Source of the DNA: JBKEBX01 sp047974615
GTDB taxonomy: Bacteria > Bacillota > Clostridia > Lachnospirales > CAMZNU01
Assembly (NCBI GenBank): GCA_047974615.1
Contig: JBKECM010000191.1
Location: forward strand, 1 to 21,261
Direction of reading: 5' to 3'
Length of the DNA: 21,261 nucleotides
Part shown: one piece after another, positions 14,796 through 21,261 of the stretch
Layout: each line of letters opens with the position of its first letter
Numbering within the stretch: position 1 is the stretch's first letter
Made by a program: the position numbers and the translations under genes
Notes under the pieces: generated by a model
What the model was told of the DNA's origin: nothing
Seen by the model: the letters and a program-made list of their open reading frames with translations, nothing else
Database searches by the model: none

Positions 14796-14812
14796 TGTTA
14801 AAATTATGTTAA
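14796..14812 (-). promoter_or_regulatory. Pho-box-like direct repeat upstream of pstS
   Basis: On the minus strand TTAACA-N5-TTAACA, the six-base, 11-base-period direct repeat bound by PhoP/PhoB-type response regulators in Gram-positives. On the coding strand it reads TGTTAA twice (14796-14801 and 14807-14812). A possible -10, TATTAT, lies at 14849-14854. The phosphate-starvation context of the downstream pst genes supports the call. The repeat orientation is opposite to the one I would expect for a typical Bacillus activator site. Confidence 0.6.
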
Positions 14813-14891
14813 ATGAGCATTTAATTTTTTTATTTTAGTATTTAACGTTATTATGCTTAAAAAACTATTCAAAAAACACAAGGAGAATTTT

Positions 14892-15857
14892 ATGAAAAAG
14901 AATTTAGTTACAGTTTTAATTTTAGCTTTTGCTATAACATCATGTAATAATGTAGCTTCTGTTACAGAAGATACACAAGATGCGACACAAGTAGTAGAGG
15001 AAACACCTGTAAATGAGAATACGGAAGTAGAGACTGTTACTTCTGAAGATGTTGTATCTGAGGCACAAATATTTTTTAATGGTTCATCAACTTTAGGACC
15101 AGTTATTGCAAAGCTTGCACAAGATTTTAATGAAGAATATGTAACATGGGACGCAGTAAATAGTGAATTTCCAGAAGAAGATATAGCTATTTATGTTGCT
15201 ATAGGTGGCTCAAGTCAAGGTACAAAAAGTGTTATGGATAATACATCTGATTTTGGTATGGTTTCAAGAAAAATCAAAGATAGTGAAAAAGAAGCTATTC
15301 CTAATATGCAAGAATATTTAGTTGGTGTAGATGCATTAACAGTAGCTGTTAATCCAAACGGACCTTTAGCTAGCGTTACTGATAATTTAACAACAGAAGA
15401 AATACAAAAGATTTTTTCTGGTGAATATGCTACATGGAGTGACTATGATAGTTCATTACCAGCTGAAGAAATAGTTGTTATTACACGTGATATCGGTGGT
15501 GGAGCACATTCTGTTTTTCAAGATAATGTAATGGGTGATATGGAAGTTAAGGTTGACGCTATACAAGAGCCTACTATGGGTGCTTTAGTAAGTAAGATTG
15601 CTGAAAATGAGTATGCTATTGGTTATGCTTCTTATGGTGTTGCACAACAAAATGCAGGTTCAATTACTATGATGAAACTTGACGGTGTAGAGGCTTCTGT
15701 TGATACAATTTTAGATGGTTCATATATACTACAAAGACCATTATTACTAGTTATTGATGGTGAACCAAATTCGCATCAACAAGCATTTTTAGATGTAGTA
15801 CTTGGGGAAGAAGGACAAAATGTTGTAGAAGAAATGGGCTTTGTACCAGCAAACTAA
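14892..15857 (+). CDS. pstS: Phosphate ABC transporter substrate-binding lipoprotein
   Basis: A secreted, lipid-anchored phosphate-binding protein. The N-terminus MKKNLVTVLILAFAITSC is a lipoprotein signal with the lipobox ITSC; C18 would be the lipidated residue. After an acidic linker (about 20-55), rich in E, T and V, the binding domain starts with FNGSSTLGPVIAKL and includes GGSSQGTKSV and MVSRKI, which supply phosphate-binding serines, threonines and arginine. A conventional GSGTR loop is replaced by DIGGGAHSVF. The first in-frame ATG (14853) overlaps the probable -10; the ATG at 14892 after AAGGAG is the real start. It leads pstSCAB plus a HAD gene. Confidence 0.93.
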   Translation: MKKNLVTVLILAFAITSCNNVASVTEDTQDATQVVEETPVNENTEVETVTSEDVVSEAQIFFNGSSTLGPVIAKLAQDFNEEYVTWDAVNSEFPEEDIAIYVAIGGSSQGTKSVMDNTSDFGMVSRKIKDSEKEAIPNMQEYLVGVDALTVAVNPNGPLASVTDNLTTEEIQKIFSGEYATWSDYDSSLPAEEIVVITRDIGGGAHSVFQDNVMGDMEVKVDAIQEPTMGALVSKIAENEYAIGYASYGVAQQNAGSITMMKLDGVEASVDTILDGSYILQRPLLLVIDGEPNSHQQAFLDVVLGEEGQNVVEEMGFVPAN

Positions 15858-15874
15858 TAAGTTAAGGTGGATAT

Positions 15875-16744
15875 ATGAAGGAAAAAGTATTTTTACATTT
15901 TATTAGAGTTATAAGTCTAATATTTATACTACTTTTTGCTGTTGTTTTAATACATCTTATAAATGAATCAGTGCTGTCTTTTAAAAATGTTGGTTTATCA
16001 CTTTTTGAATATAGAGGAGAATGGCGACCTTTGTCTAATTCTCCTCAATATTCTATTATGCCAATGATATTTGGAACATTAAGTGTTTCTTTTTTAGCTG
16101 TATTGATTTCTTTACCTTTATGTATCGCAACTGCTATTTGTTTTGCATTTTACGTAAAGGAAAAATACGTAAGTGTTATGTTATCTTTTATAGATTTGCT
16201 TGCAGGAATACCTTCAGTTATATTTGGATTTATAGGACTAATGGTTCTGGTTGCTCGCTTTGAAGATTTTTTTTCAATGCCTACAGGAGAATGTTTATTG
16301 TTAGGTGCTATTGTGCTTGCAATTATGCTTTTTCCTTTTTGTGTTTCAAGCATATATGAGTCTATTGTTTCAATAAAAAAAACTTATTACTTTTCGGCAA
16401 TAGCTTTAGGATATTCAAAAGAGTATATAATACTAAAAATAATTTTAAAATTATTGTTGCCAAGTATTTATAGTTCATTTATTATGGCTTTAGGTAGAGC
16501 TATGGGGGAAACTATGGCTGTTATGATGGTTATAGGCAATTCTCCATTGTATCCACGTTTACTAAAAAGGATATTGACGATTCCGGCTTTAACAGCTCTT
16601 GAAATGGGTAATGCAGAATATGGAAGCTTACACTTATCTTCTATATATGCGGCAAATTTAATACTACTTATTATTTTAGTTTTACTTATGAGTATTGCTA
16701 AAATAATCCAAAAATGGACAATGAAAACATATGAGAAAAATTGA
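15875..16744 (+). CDS. pstC: Phosphate ABC transporter permease PstC
   Basis: One of two permeases of the high-affinity phosphate importer. It is a 289-residue protein with about six membrane helices. The short periplasmic segment after the first helix, FEYRGEWRPLSNSPQYSIMPM, is typical of PstC. The cytoplasmic coupling loop SAIALGYSKEYIILKIILK near the middle, followed by SSFIMALGRAMGETMAVMMVIGN, is the EAA-type ATPase contact and the conserved GRAMGETMA motif of Pst permeases. The start follows AAGGTGG. It overlaps pstA by 14 bases. Confidence 0.94.
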   Translation: MKEKVFLHFIRVISLIFILLFAVVLIHLINESVLSFKNVGLSLFEYRGEWRPLSNSPQYSIMPMIFGTLSVSFLAVLISLPLCIATAICFAFYVKEKYVSVMLSFIDLLAGIPSVIFGFIGLMVLVARFEDFFSMPTGECLLLGAIVLAIMLFPFCVSSIYESIVSIKKTYYFSAIALGYSKEYIILKIILKLLLPSIYSSFIMALGRAMGETMAVMMVIGNSPLYPRLLKRILTIPALTALEMGNAEYGSLHLSSIYAANLILLIILVLLMSIAKIIQKWTMKTYEKN

Positions 16745-17570
16745 TTTTTTTATTAAATTTTTAATATTTTTTTGCAGCCTAGTACTTTTAGGTTGTACTT
16801 TTTTTGTGTTTATATATATTTTCTTAAAAGGGATAGCAGTTGTTGATTTTAATTTTATTTTTGATAAACCACGTGGACTACCTCTAGGGACAGAAGGTGG
16901 TATTTTTCCAGCTATAATGGGAACTATTTTTTTAGGTGCATTATCAAGTTTGTTTGCTTCAGGCATAGCTCTATTTTTAAGTATATATTTATTTTTTTAT
17001 TTAAAAAAAGGCTTTTATAAAAACTTTATACATTCTATATTGTTTTTTATGTCTGGCTTTCCATCGGTTATATTCGGACTTGTTTTTTATACAATATTTA
17101 TATATAAACTAAATATTCAAAGATCTTTGTTTACTGCAAGTTTAACAGTAGCTATTATGATTATTCCATTCATTACTTTAAGATTATTACAAATATTTAA
17201 GTATGAAAATGAAGAAATTATCCTTACAGCTCTTAGTTTAGGTTATACAAAATCCTTTACTATATTTAAAATAGTTTTACCTAATACAAAAAAACAAATA
17301 ATTAGTGCTATAATTCTTGGTATGAGCTATGGCATTGGTGCTACAGCACCTGTTATGTTTACTGGTGCCGTATTATTTGCCGATGTTCCAAATAGTATTT
17401 TTGAACCTTTTATGACCTTACCTTACCATTTATACTTTTTAATAGCTGATGGAATTTCTATTGAAAATGCTTATGGTACTGCTTTTGTGTTAATGATACT
17501 AATGTTGATTATTAATCTTTTGCCAAGAATAATAAATTTTGAAAAGATTCGAGATATGTATGAACAATGA
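16731..17570 (+). CDS. pstA: Phosphate ABC transporter permease PstA
   Basis: The second membrane subunit, 279 residues, with about six helices. KPRGLPLGTEGGIFPAIMGT (about 44-63) is a recognisable PstA segment: the glycine-rich loop before the second helix. The coupling loop LTALSLGYTKSFTIFKIVLP sits mid-protein, and GMSYGIGATAPVMFTGA corresponds to the GxGEtAP motif with glutamate replaced by alanine. The ATG lies 14 bases inside the pstC end and has no distinct ribosome binding site, so translation is probably coupled to pstC. It overlaps pstB by 11 bases. Confidence 0.93.
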   Translation: MRKIDFFIKFLIFFCSLVLLGCTFFVFIYIFLKGIAVVDFNFIFDKPRGLPLGTEGGIFPAIMGTIFLGALSSLFASGIALFLSIYLFFYLKKGFYKNFIHSILFFMSGFPSVIFGLVFYTIFIYKLNIQRSLFTASLTVAIMIIPFITLRLLQIFKYENEEIILTALSLGYTKSFTIFKIVLPNTKKQIISAIILGMSYGIGATAPVMFTGAVLFADVPNSIFEPFMTLPYHLYFLIADGISIENAYGTAFVLMILMLIINLLPRIINFEKIRDMYEQ

Positions 17571-18303
17571 TATTTTAAGTATAAAACAATTTAATCTTTT
17601 TTATGGTAAAAAACAAATTCTTAATTCAGTAGAATGTAGTTTTGAAAAAAATAAAATAACTGCCATAATAGGGCAATCTGGTTGTGGCAAATCCTCTTTA
17701 TTAAAATCTATTAATAGAATTACTGATGAGGACGATGGAAATGTTAGTGGAGAAATATATCTAAAAAATGAAAGCATATATGATATTCAAAAAGAGGAAC
17801 TTAGGAAAAAAATTTCTATGGTTTTTCAAACTCCAGTAGTTTTTCCTTTTAGTGTAGAAAAAAATATTACTCAAGTTTTAAATTACCATTTTTCTTATAA
17901 TAAACAAGAAATAGTGGAAAATACCATAAAGTACTTACGTATGGTTGGTTTATATGAAGATATAAAAGATAACCTGAAAATGCCTGCAAATAAACTTTCA
18001 GGTGGAGAAAAACAAAGACTTGCTATAGCCCGTTCATTATGTGTTACACCACATGTTTTAATGTTAGATGAGCCGACCTCGGCTTTAGATATAAAAAATA
18101 CTGTGTTAATAGAGAAACTTCTTCTTGAGTTAAAAAAAGAATATACAATCATTATTGTTACTCATAATTTACTTCAAGCTAGAAGAATAGCAGATAATAT
18201 TATTTTTATGGATAAAGGTAAAATAATTGAACAAAGTGAATGTGAAGCATTTTTTAATAATCCAAATAGTGATTTGAGTCGAGAATATTTAGAGTATATC
18301 TAA
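17560..18303 (+). CDS. pstB: Phosphate ABC transporter ATP-binding protein
   Basis: The ATPase of the phosphate importer. The 247-residue protein has Walker A GQSGCGKSS (38-46), the Q-loop FQTPVVFPF (89-97), the ABC signature LSGGEKQRLAIA (146-157), Walker B VLMLDEPTSALD (166-177) and the switch histidine in VTHNLLQ. The NRITDEDD segment after Walker A resembles the PstB-specific NRMND region. An alternative in-frame TTG at 17539 has no separate ribosome binding site; the ATG at 17560 overlaps the end of pstA by 11 bases. phoU, which usually follows pstB, is missing here; a small HAD gene lies 13 bases downstream. Confidence 0.93.
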   Translation: MNNDILSIKQFNLFYGKKQILNSVECSFEKNKITAIIGQSGCGKSSLLKSINRITDEDDGNVSGEIYLKNESIYDIQKEELRKKISMVFQTPVVFPFSVEKNITQVLNYHFSYNKQEIVENTIKYLRMVGLYEDIKDNLKMPANKLSGGEKQRLAIARSLCVTPHVLMLDEPTSALDIKNTVLIEKLLLELKKEYTIIIVTHNLLQARRIADNIIFMDKGKIIEQSECEAFFNNPNSDLSREYLEYI

Positions 18304-18316
18304 TTTAGGAGATTAT

Positions 18317-18784
18317 ATGATAATAGAAATACCAGGACGAGAAAAAATAGAAATAAAGTATATTGTTTTTGACTATAATGGTACTATTGCTATTGATGGT
18401 AAAGTCAAAGAAAGCATTAAGGATAAGATAAGTGAGTTAAGTGAGTTTTATAATATTTATGTTTTAACTGCTGACACCTATGGAAATGCACAAAAAGAAT
18501 GTGAAGGGTTACCTCTTACTATTAAGTGCTTTCCTTCTGATAAGGCATCAAGTCATAAACTTGAAATAGTTCAAGAACTAGGAAATGAAAATTGCATATG
18601 TTATGGTAATGGATATAATGATATTGAGATGTTTAAGAGTGCTATACTTTCAGTTGCTGTAATAAACGATGAAGGGTGTAGTGGTAAACTTATTCAATGT
18701 GCAGATATGGTGGTTAACAGCATAGATGATGGTCTTGATTTGCTACTTAAACAAAAACGAATTGTTGCTGGATTACGACTTTAA
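18317..18784 (+). CDS. Small HAD-superfamily protein (soluble P-type ATPase-like), pst-linked
   Basis: A 155-residue, cap-less HAD protein. Motif I is VFDYNGTIA with the nucleophile D19, but the position two residues on is N21 rather than the aspartate normally found in HAD phosphatases. Motif II is LTAD (50-53), the motif III lysine is probably K76, and motif IV is GNGYNDIEMF (97-106) with D102. This set matches the group called soluble P-type ATPase or COG4087-like proteins, whose role is unknown. It follows pstB by 13 bases with its own GGAG ribosome binding site and ends at a strong terminator, so it is probably the fifth gene of the pst operon, in the place of phoU. Confidence 0.8.
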   Translation: MIIEIPGREKIEIKYIVFDYNGTIAIDGKVKESIKDKISELSEFYNIYVLTADTYGNAQKECEGLPLTIKCFPSDKASSHKLEIVQELGNENCICYGNGYNDIEMFKSAILSVAVINDEGCSGKLIQCADMVVNSIDDGLDLLLKQKRIVAGLRL

Positions 18785-18798
18785 GGTAGTGATACTAA

Positions 18799-18843
18799 AA
18801 AAGGAGTAAGAAATTCTATAATAAAGAATTTCTTACTCCTTTT
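18799..18843. terminator. Bidirectional terminator between the pst operon and kbl
   Basis: A 19-base perfect stem (18799-18817 with 18825-18843) around a seven-base loop, with an A-run and a T-run on the two sides. It serves the pst operon from the left and the minus-strand kbl gene from the right; its right arm ends four bases from the kbl stop codon. Confidence 0.92.
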
Positions 18844-18846
18844 ATG

Positions 18847-20031
18847 TTACATATTGTTAATTGTATCAATAATAATTTCTAAAGCTTTGTCAAGCTCTTC
18901 ATAGCTTAATGTATCTGAAATTTGTAATCTTACACGTGCTTCACCTTCTGGAACTACTGGGAAGCCAAAACCTGTAGTATAAAGACCTTTTTTCATCATT
19001 ATTTCAGCTGCTTTTATCGCAGTAGATGTTTCACCTAAGATTAATGGGATAATTGCACTATCACCTTCAAGTGGCTTTAAGCCTGCTTCTTTAAGTTTTG
19101 TTCTCATATATTCAGTTTTTTCTTTTAAAGTTGTAACAATATTTGGATTTTCACGTAAATAGTCAATACTCGCACTTCCTATTGCACATAAAACTGGTGG
19201 TAATGAGTTGCTAAATAAATGTGGTCTACTTTTTTGAATTAAAAGCTCTGTAACATCTTTTGTACTAGCTATAAAACCACCACCAGCACCACCTAAGGCT
19301 TTACCAAGTGTGCCTGAAATAAGGTCAACACCTTCTGTTACGTTAAAGTACTCCATAGTACCACGACCTGTTTTACCGATTACACCTGTTGAGTGAGAGT
19401 CATCAACCATAAGTAACGCTTTATATTTTTTACAAAGGGCAATAATCTCTGGTAATTTACAAATGTCGCCTTCCATTGAGAAAACACCGTCTGTTACAAC
19501 TAGGGCAGTGCCACAATCTTTTGTTTCAATAAGTCTTTCTTCTAAAGATGCCATATCAGAGTGTTTGTATACTTTTTTAAGTACACCTTTACCTACTAGT
19601 CTACAACCATCAATAATTGAAGCGTGATTTAATTCATCAGATATTACAGTATCACCATCATTTAAAAGTGCTGGAATTACAGCATTGTTTGCTGCAAAGC
19701 AAGATGTATATGTTAATGAGCTTTCAAAACCTAAAAAATCAGCAATATTTTTTTCTAATGCTTTATGAATCTCAAAAGTACCACAAATAAAACGTACTGA
19801 ACTTGCACCACAACCGTATTTATCCAAAGCTTCATGTGCTTTTTTTACAACAAATGGGTGGTTACTCATACCAATATAGTTGTTACTACACATAATAATT
19901 CTTTCACCAAAGTTTTCAACCATTGCTGTACTATTAAGTGGACTTTGTAGTGAATTAAGTTTTTTGTAAGTACCATTTTTTTCGTGATTTTCTAAAGTTT
20001 TTCTTGTTTCTTCATAAAAGTTTACTCTCAT
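18847..20031 (-). CDS. kbl: Glycine C-acetyltransferase (2-amino-3-ketobutyrate CoA ligase)
   Basis: A PLP enzyme of the alpha-oxoamine synthase family that cleaves 2-amino-3-ketobutyrate with CoA to glycine and acetyl-CoA. Visible signatures: NHASIIDG (135-142), DDSHSTG (210-216, with cofactor-binding D210 and H213), and the Schiff-base lysine K244 in SGTLGKALGGAGG. The length of 394 is normal. The ATG follows GGGAGGG, and its A overlaps the tdh stop in TAATG, so the pair is translated together. With tdh immediately upstream the assignment is KBL rather than another oxoamine synthase. Confidence 0.95.
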   Translation of the reverse strand: MRVNFYEETRKTLENHEKNGTYKKLNSLQSPLNSTAMVENFGERIIMCSNNYIGMSNHPFVVKKAHEALDKYGCGASSVRFICGTFEIHKALEKNIADFLGFESSLTYTSCFAANNAVIPALLNDGDTVISDELNHASIIDGCRLVGKGVLKKVYKHSDMASLEERLIETKDCGTALVVTDGVFSMEGDICKLPEIIALCKKYKALLMVDDSHSTGVIGKTGRGTMEYFNVTEGVDLISGTLGKALGGAGGGFIASTKDVTELLIQKSRPHLFSNSLPPVLCAIGSASIDYLRENPNIVTTLKEKTEYMRTKLKEAGLKPLEGDSAIIPLILGETSTAIKAAEIMMKKGLYTTGFGFPVVPEGEARVRLQISDTLSYEELDKALEIIIDTINNM

Positions 20032-21089
20032 TATTTACCCTCCCATAGGTATTCTAAATCTAAAATAACTTTTCCTGCTTCGCCACTGAACATAACTTCA
20101 AAACCTTTTTCAAATTCTTCAAATTTGTAATGATGAGTTATAATTTTGCCTATGTCTAAGCCTGTATCAATAAGCATTTCCATTTTGTACCAAGTTTCAA
20201 ACATTTCACGTCCATAGATACCTTTAATATGAAGACACTTAAATACAACATCGTTCCAGTTAACGCTCGCATTTGAATCTTGTATACCTAACATTGCGAT
20301 TTTACCACCATGTTTCATATTTGTAATCATATCGTTTAAGGCACGTTCGTTTCCACTCATTTCAAGTCCAACGTCAAAGCCTTCTCTTAAACCTAAAACT
20401 TTTTGATAGTCAGCAACAGTAGTTTCTTTTGTATTTATAACGTGTTTTACTCCAAGTCTTTTAGCTAAATCAATTCTAAGTGGGTTTACGTCTGTTAATA
20501 CAACGTGACGTCCTTGTATATGTTGACATATTAAGGCAGCCATAACTCCAATAGGACCTGCACCTGTAATTAAAATGTCTTCACCTAAAATATCAAAGGA
20601 AAGTGCCGTATGTACAGCGTTTCCAAATGGATCATATATTGCATAAAGCTCTTCATTGACATTTGGTTTTGTTTTCCATATATTTACTGCTGGTACTTTT
20701 ACATATTCAGCGAAACAACCATTAATATTTACACCAATGCCTTTTGTGTTTCTACATAGGTGGTATCTGCCTGCACGGCAGTTTCTACATTCACCACAAA
20801 CAAGGTGACCTTCACCACTTACAATATCTCCAATTTTTAAAGATTTAACATCTGAACCTATTTCTACTATTTCACCTACATATTCGTGACCTACAGTCAT
20901 ACCAATTTGAATTGTATTTTGTGCCCATTCGTTCCAGTCATATATATGAACATCTGTACCACAAATAGAAACTTTTTTTACGCGAACTAAGACTTCGTTG
21001 TCAGATATAACAGGAACATCAACCTCCTCTAACCATAAACCTCTTTTATCATAGGTTTTAACTAAAGCTTTCATTTTTTTTGATCCCAT
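20031..21089 (-). CDS. tdh: L-threonine 3-dehydrogenase, zinc-dependent
   Basis: A medium-chain dehydrogenase that oxidises threonine to 2-amino-3-ketobutyrate with NAD. Catalytic zinc ligands are C43 in SICGTD with H68 and E69 in VGHEY; the structural zinc site is C98, C101, C104 and C112. The Rossmann segment ITGAGPIGVMAAL (about 174-186) binds NAD. Length 352. A second in-frame ATG lies five codons downstream; AAGGAGAG with normal spacing favours the upstream one at 21089. It forms the first gene of the tdh-kbl operon, reading toward the pst operon. Confidence 0.95.
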   Translation of the reverse strand: MGSKKMKALVKTYDKRGLWLEEVDVPVISDNEVLVRVKKVSICGTDVHIYDWNEWAQNTIQIGMTVGHEYVGEIVEIGSDVKSLKIGDIVSGEGHLVCGECRNCRAGRYHLCRNTKGIGVNINGCFAEYVKVPAVNIWKTKPNVNEELYAIYDPFGNAVHTALSFDILGEDILITGAGPIGVMAALICQHIQGRHVVLTDVNPLRIDLAKRLGVKHVINTKETTVADYQKVLGLREGFDVGLEMSGNERALNDMITNMKHGGKIAMLGIQDSNASVNWNDVVFKCLHIKGIYGREMFETWYKMEMLIDTGLDIGKIITHHYKFEEFEKGFEVMFSGEAGKVILDLEYLWEGK

Positions 21090-21127
21090 ATTTTCTCTCC
21101 TTTATACATTGAAAAATTGAATGTAAT

Positions 21128-21155
21128 ATAGAAATACTATACAAAGTATTTCTAT
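21128..21155 (-). promoter_or_regulatory. 11-bp perfect inverted repeat in the tdh leader
   Basis: ATAGAAATACT pairs with AGTATTTCTAT around a six-base spacer. It lies between the tdh promoter and the start codon. On the tdh strand no T-run follows, so it is not an ordinary terminator; it could be an operator, an mRNA stabiliser, or on the plus strand a weak terminator. Confidence 0.6.
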
Positions 21156-21185
21156 TAAAAATTTGTGCAACAAAAATATGTTATT

Positions 21186-21214
21186 ATTATAACATTTTTT
21201 ATCGCAAATGTAAA
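21186..21214 (-). promoter_or_regulatory. tdh promoter
   Basis: On the minus strand TTTACA (21209-21214), a 17-base spacer and a perfect TATAAT (21186-21191). The predicted leader of roughly 90 bases includes the 11-bp inverted repeat. Confidence 0.8.
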
Positions 21215-21261
21215 TATTTATGATTGCATAAATGAAATAAACTTTAAAATGTTGTAAAAAA

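Noticed and set aside
16682..16966. Minus-strand 94-codon ORF across the pstC-pstA junction
   Set aside because: It overlaps two recognisable permease genes, has no ribosome binding site and no family resemblance.
1..21261. CRISPR array, prophage or toxin-antitoxin system
   Set aside because: No regularly spaced direct repeats, no phage genes and no small paired genes with such motifs were found on either strand.

Overview
The window is AT-rich chromosomal DNA from a low-GC Gram-positive anaerobe. It is most likely a member of the Clostridia, possibly a Lachnospirales-like lineage, but nothing in the window fixes the genus. The evidence is strong GGAGG-type ribosome binding sites before nearly every gene, SigA-type promoters with 17-base spacers, U-tract hairpin terminators, a selenocysteine locus (selA plus tRNA-Sec), a YhaM exoribonuclease and a TepA-type protease. 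There is no sign of a prophage, CRISPR array or classical insertion sequence.

Layout. Positions 1-235 hold one copy of a 234-235 bp structured repeat. Positions 265-6400 are a five-gene forward operon: a U32-family protein, a class III aminotransferase, a CAAX-type membrane protease with an apparent AUA start, aroA and an M19 dipeptidase. Positions 6401-6702 hold a 29-bp remnant palindrome, a promoter and a switch-like leader that resembles a guanidine-IV (mepA motif) riboswitch, followed by a PnuC-like transporter. Next come a DAACS acidic amino acid/dicarboxylate symporter (7548-8804), a bidirectional terminator and a reverse-strand membrane-anchored protein (8872-9381). The gap at 9447-9715 contains a candidate small RNA with two C-rich motifs.

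Positions 9716-11386 are the selenocysteine locus: selA on the minus strand, divergent from the tRNA-Sec gene. Then follow yhaM (minus) divergent from galM (plus), and tepA. The second copy of the structured repeat, inverted relative to the first, lies at 14400-14633. It is followed by a Pho-box-like region and pstS-pstC-pstA-pstB plus a small HAD protein where phoU often sits. Convergent to this, on the minus strand, are kbl and tdh for threonine breakdown to glycine and acetyl-CoA.

How the parts fit together. The pst genes form a phosphate uptake operon. tdh-kbl turns threonine into glycine and acetyl-CoA. selA-tRNA-Sec supports selenoprotein synthesis, which in such anaerobes can include glycine reductase, although none is visible here. 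The least ordinary material is in the intergenic DNA: the two inverted copies of a structured repeat, whose differences preserve RNA pairing on only one strand; the pnuC leader; the C-rich small RNA candidate; and the AUA-start gene whose ribosome binding site is complementary to that RNA.
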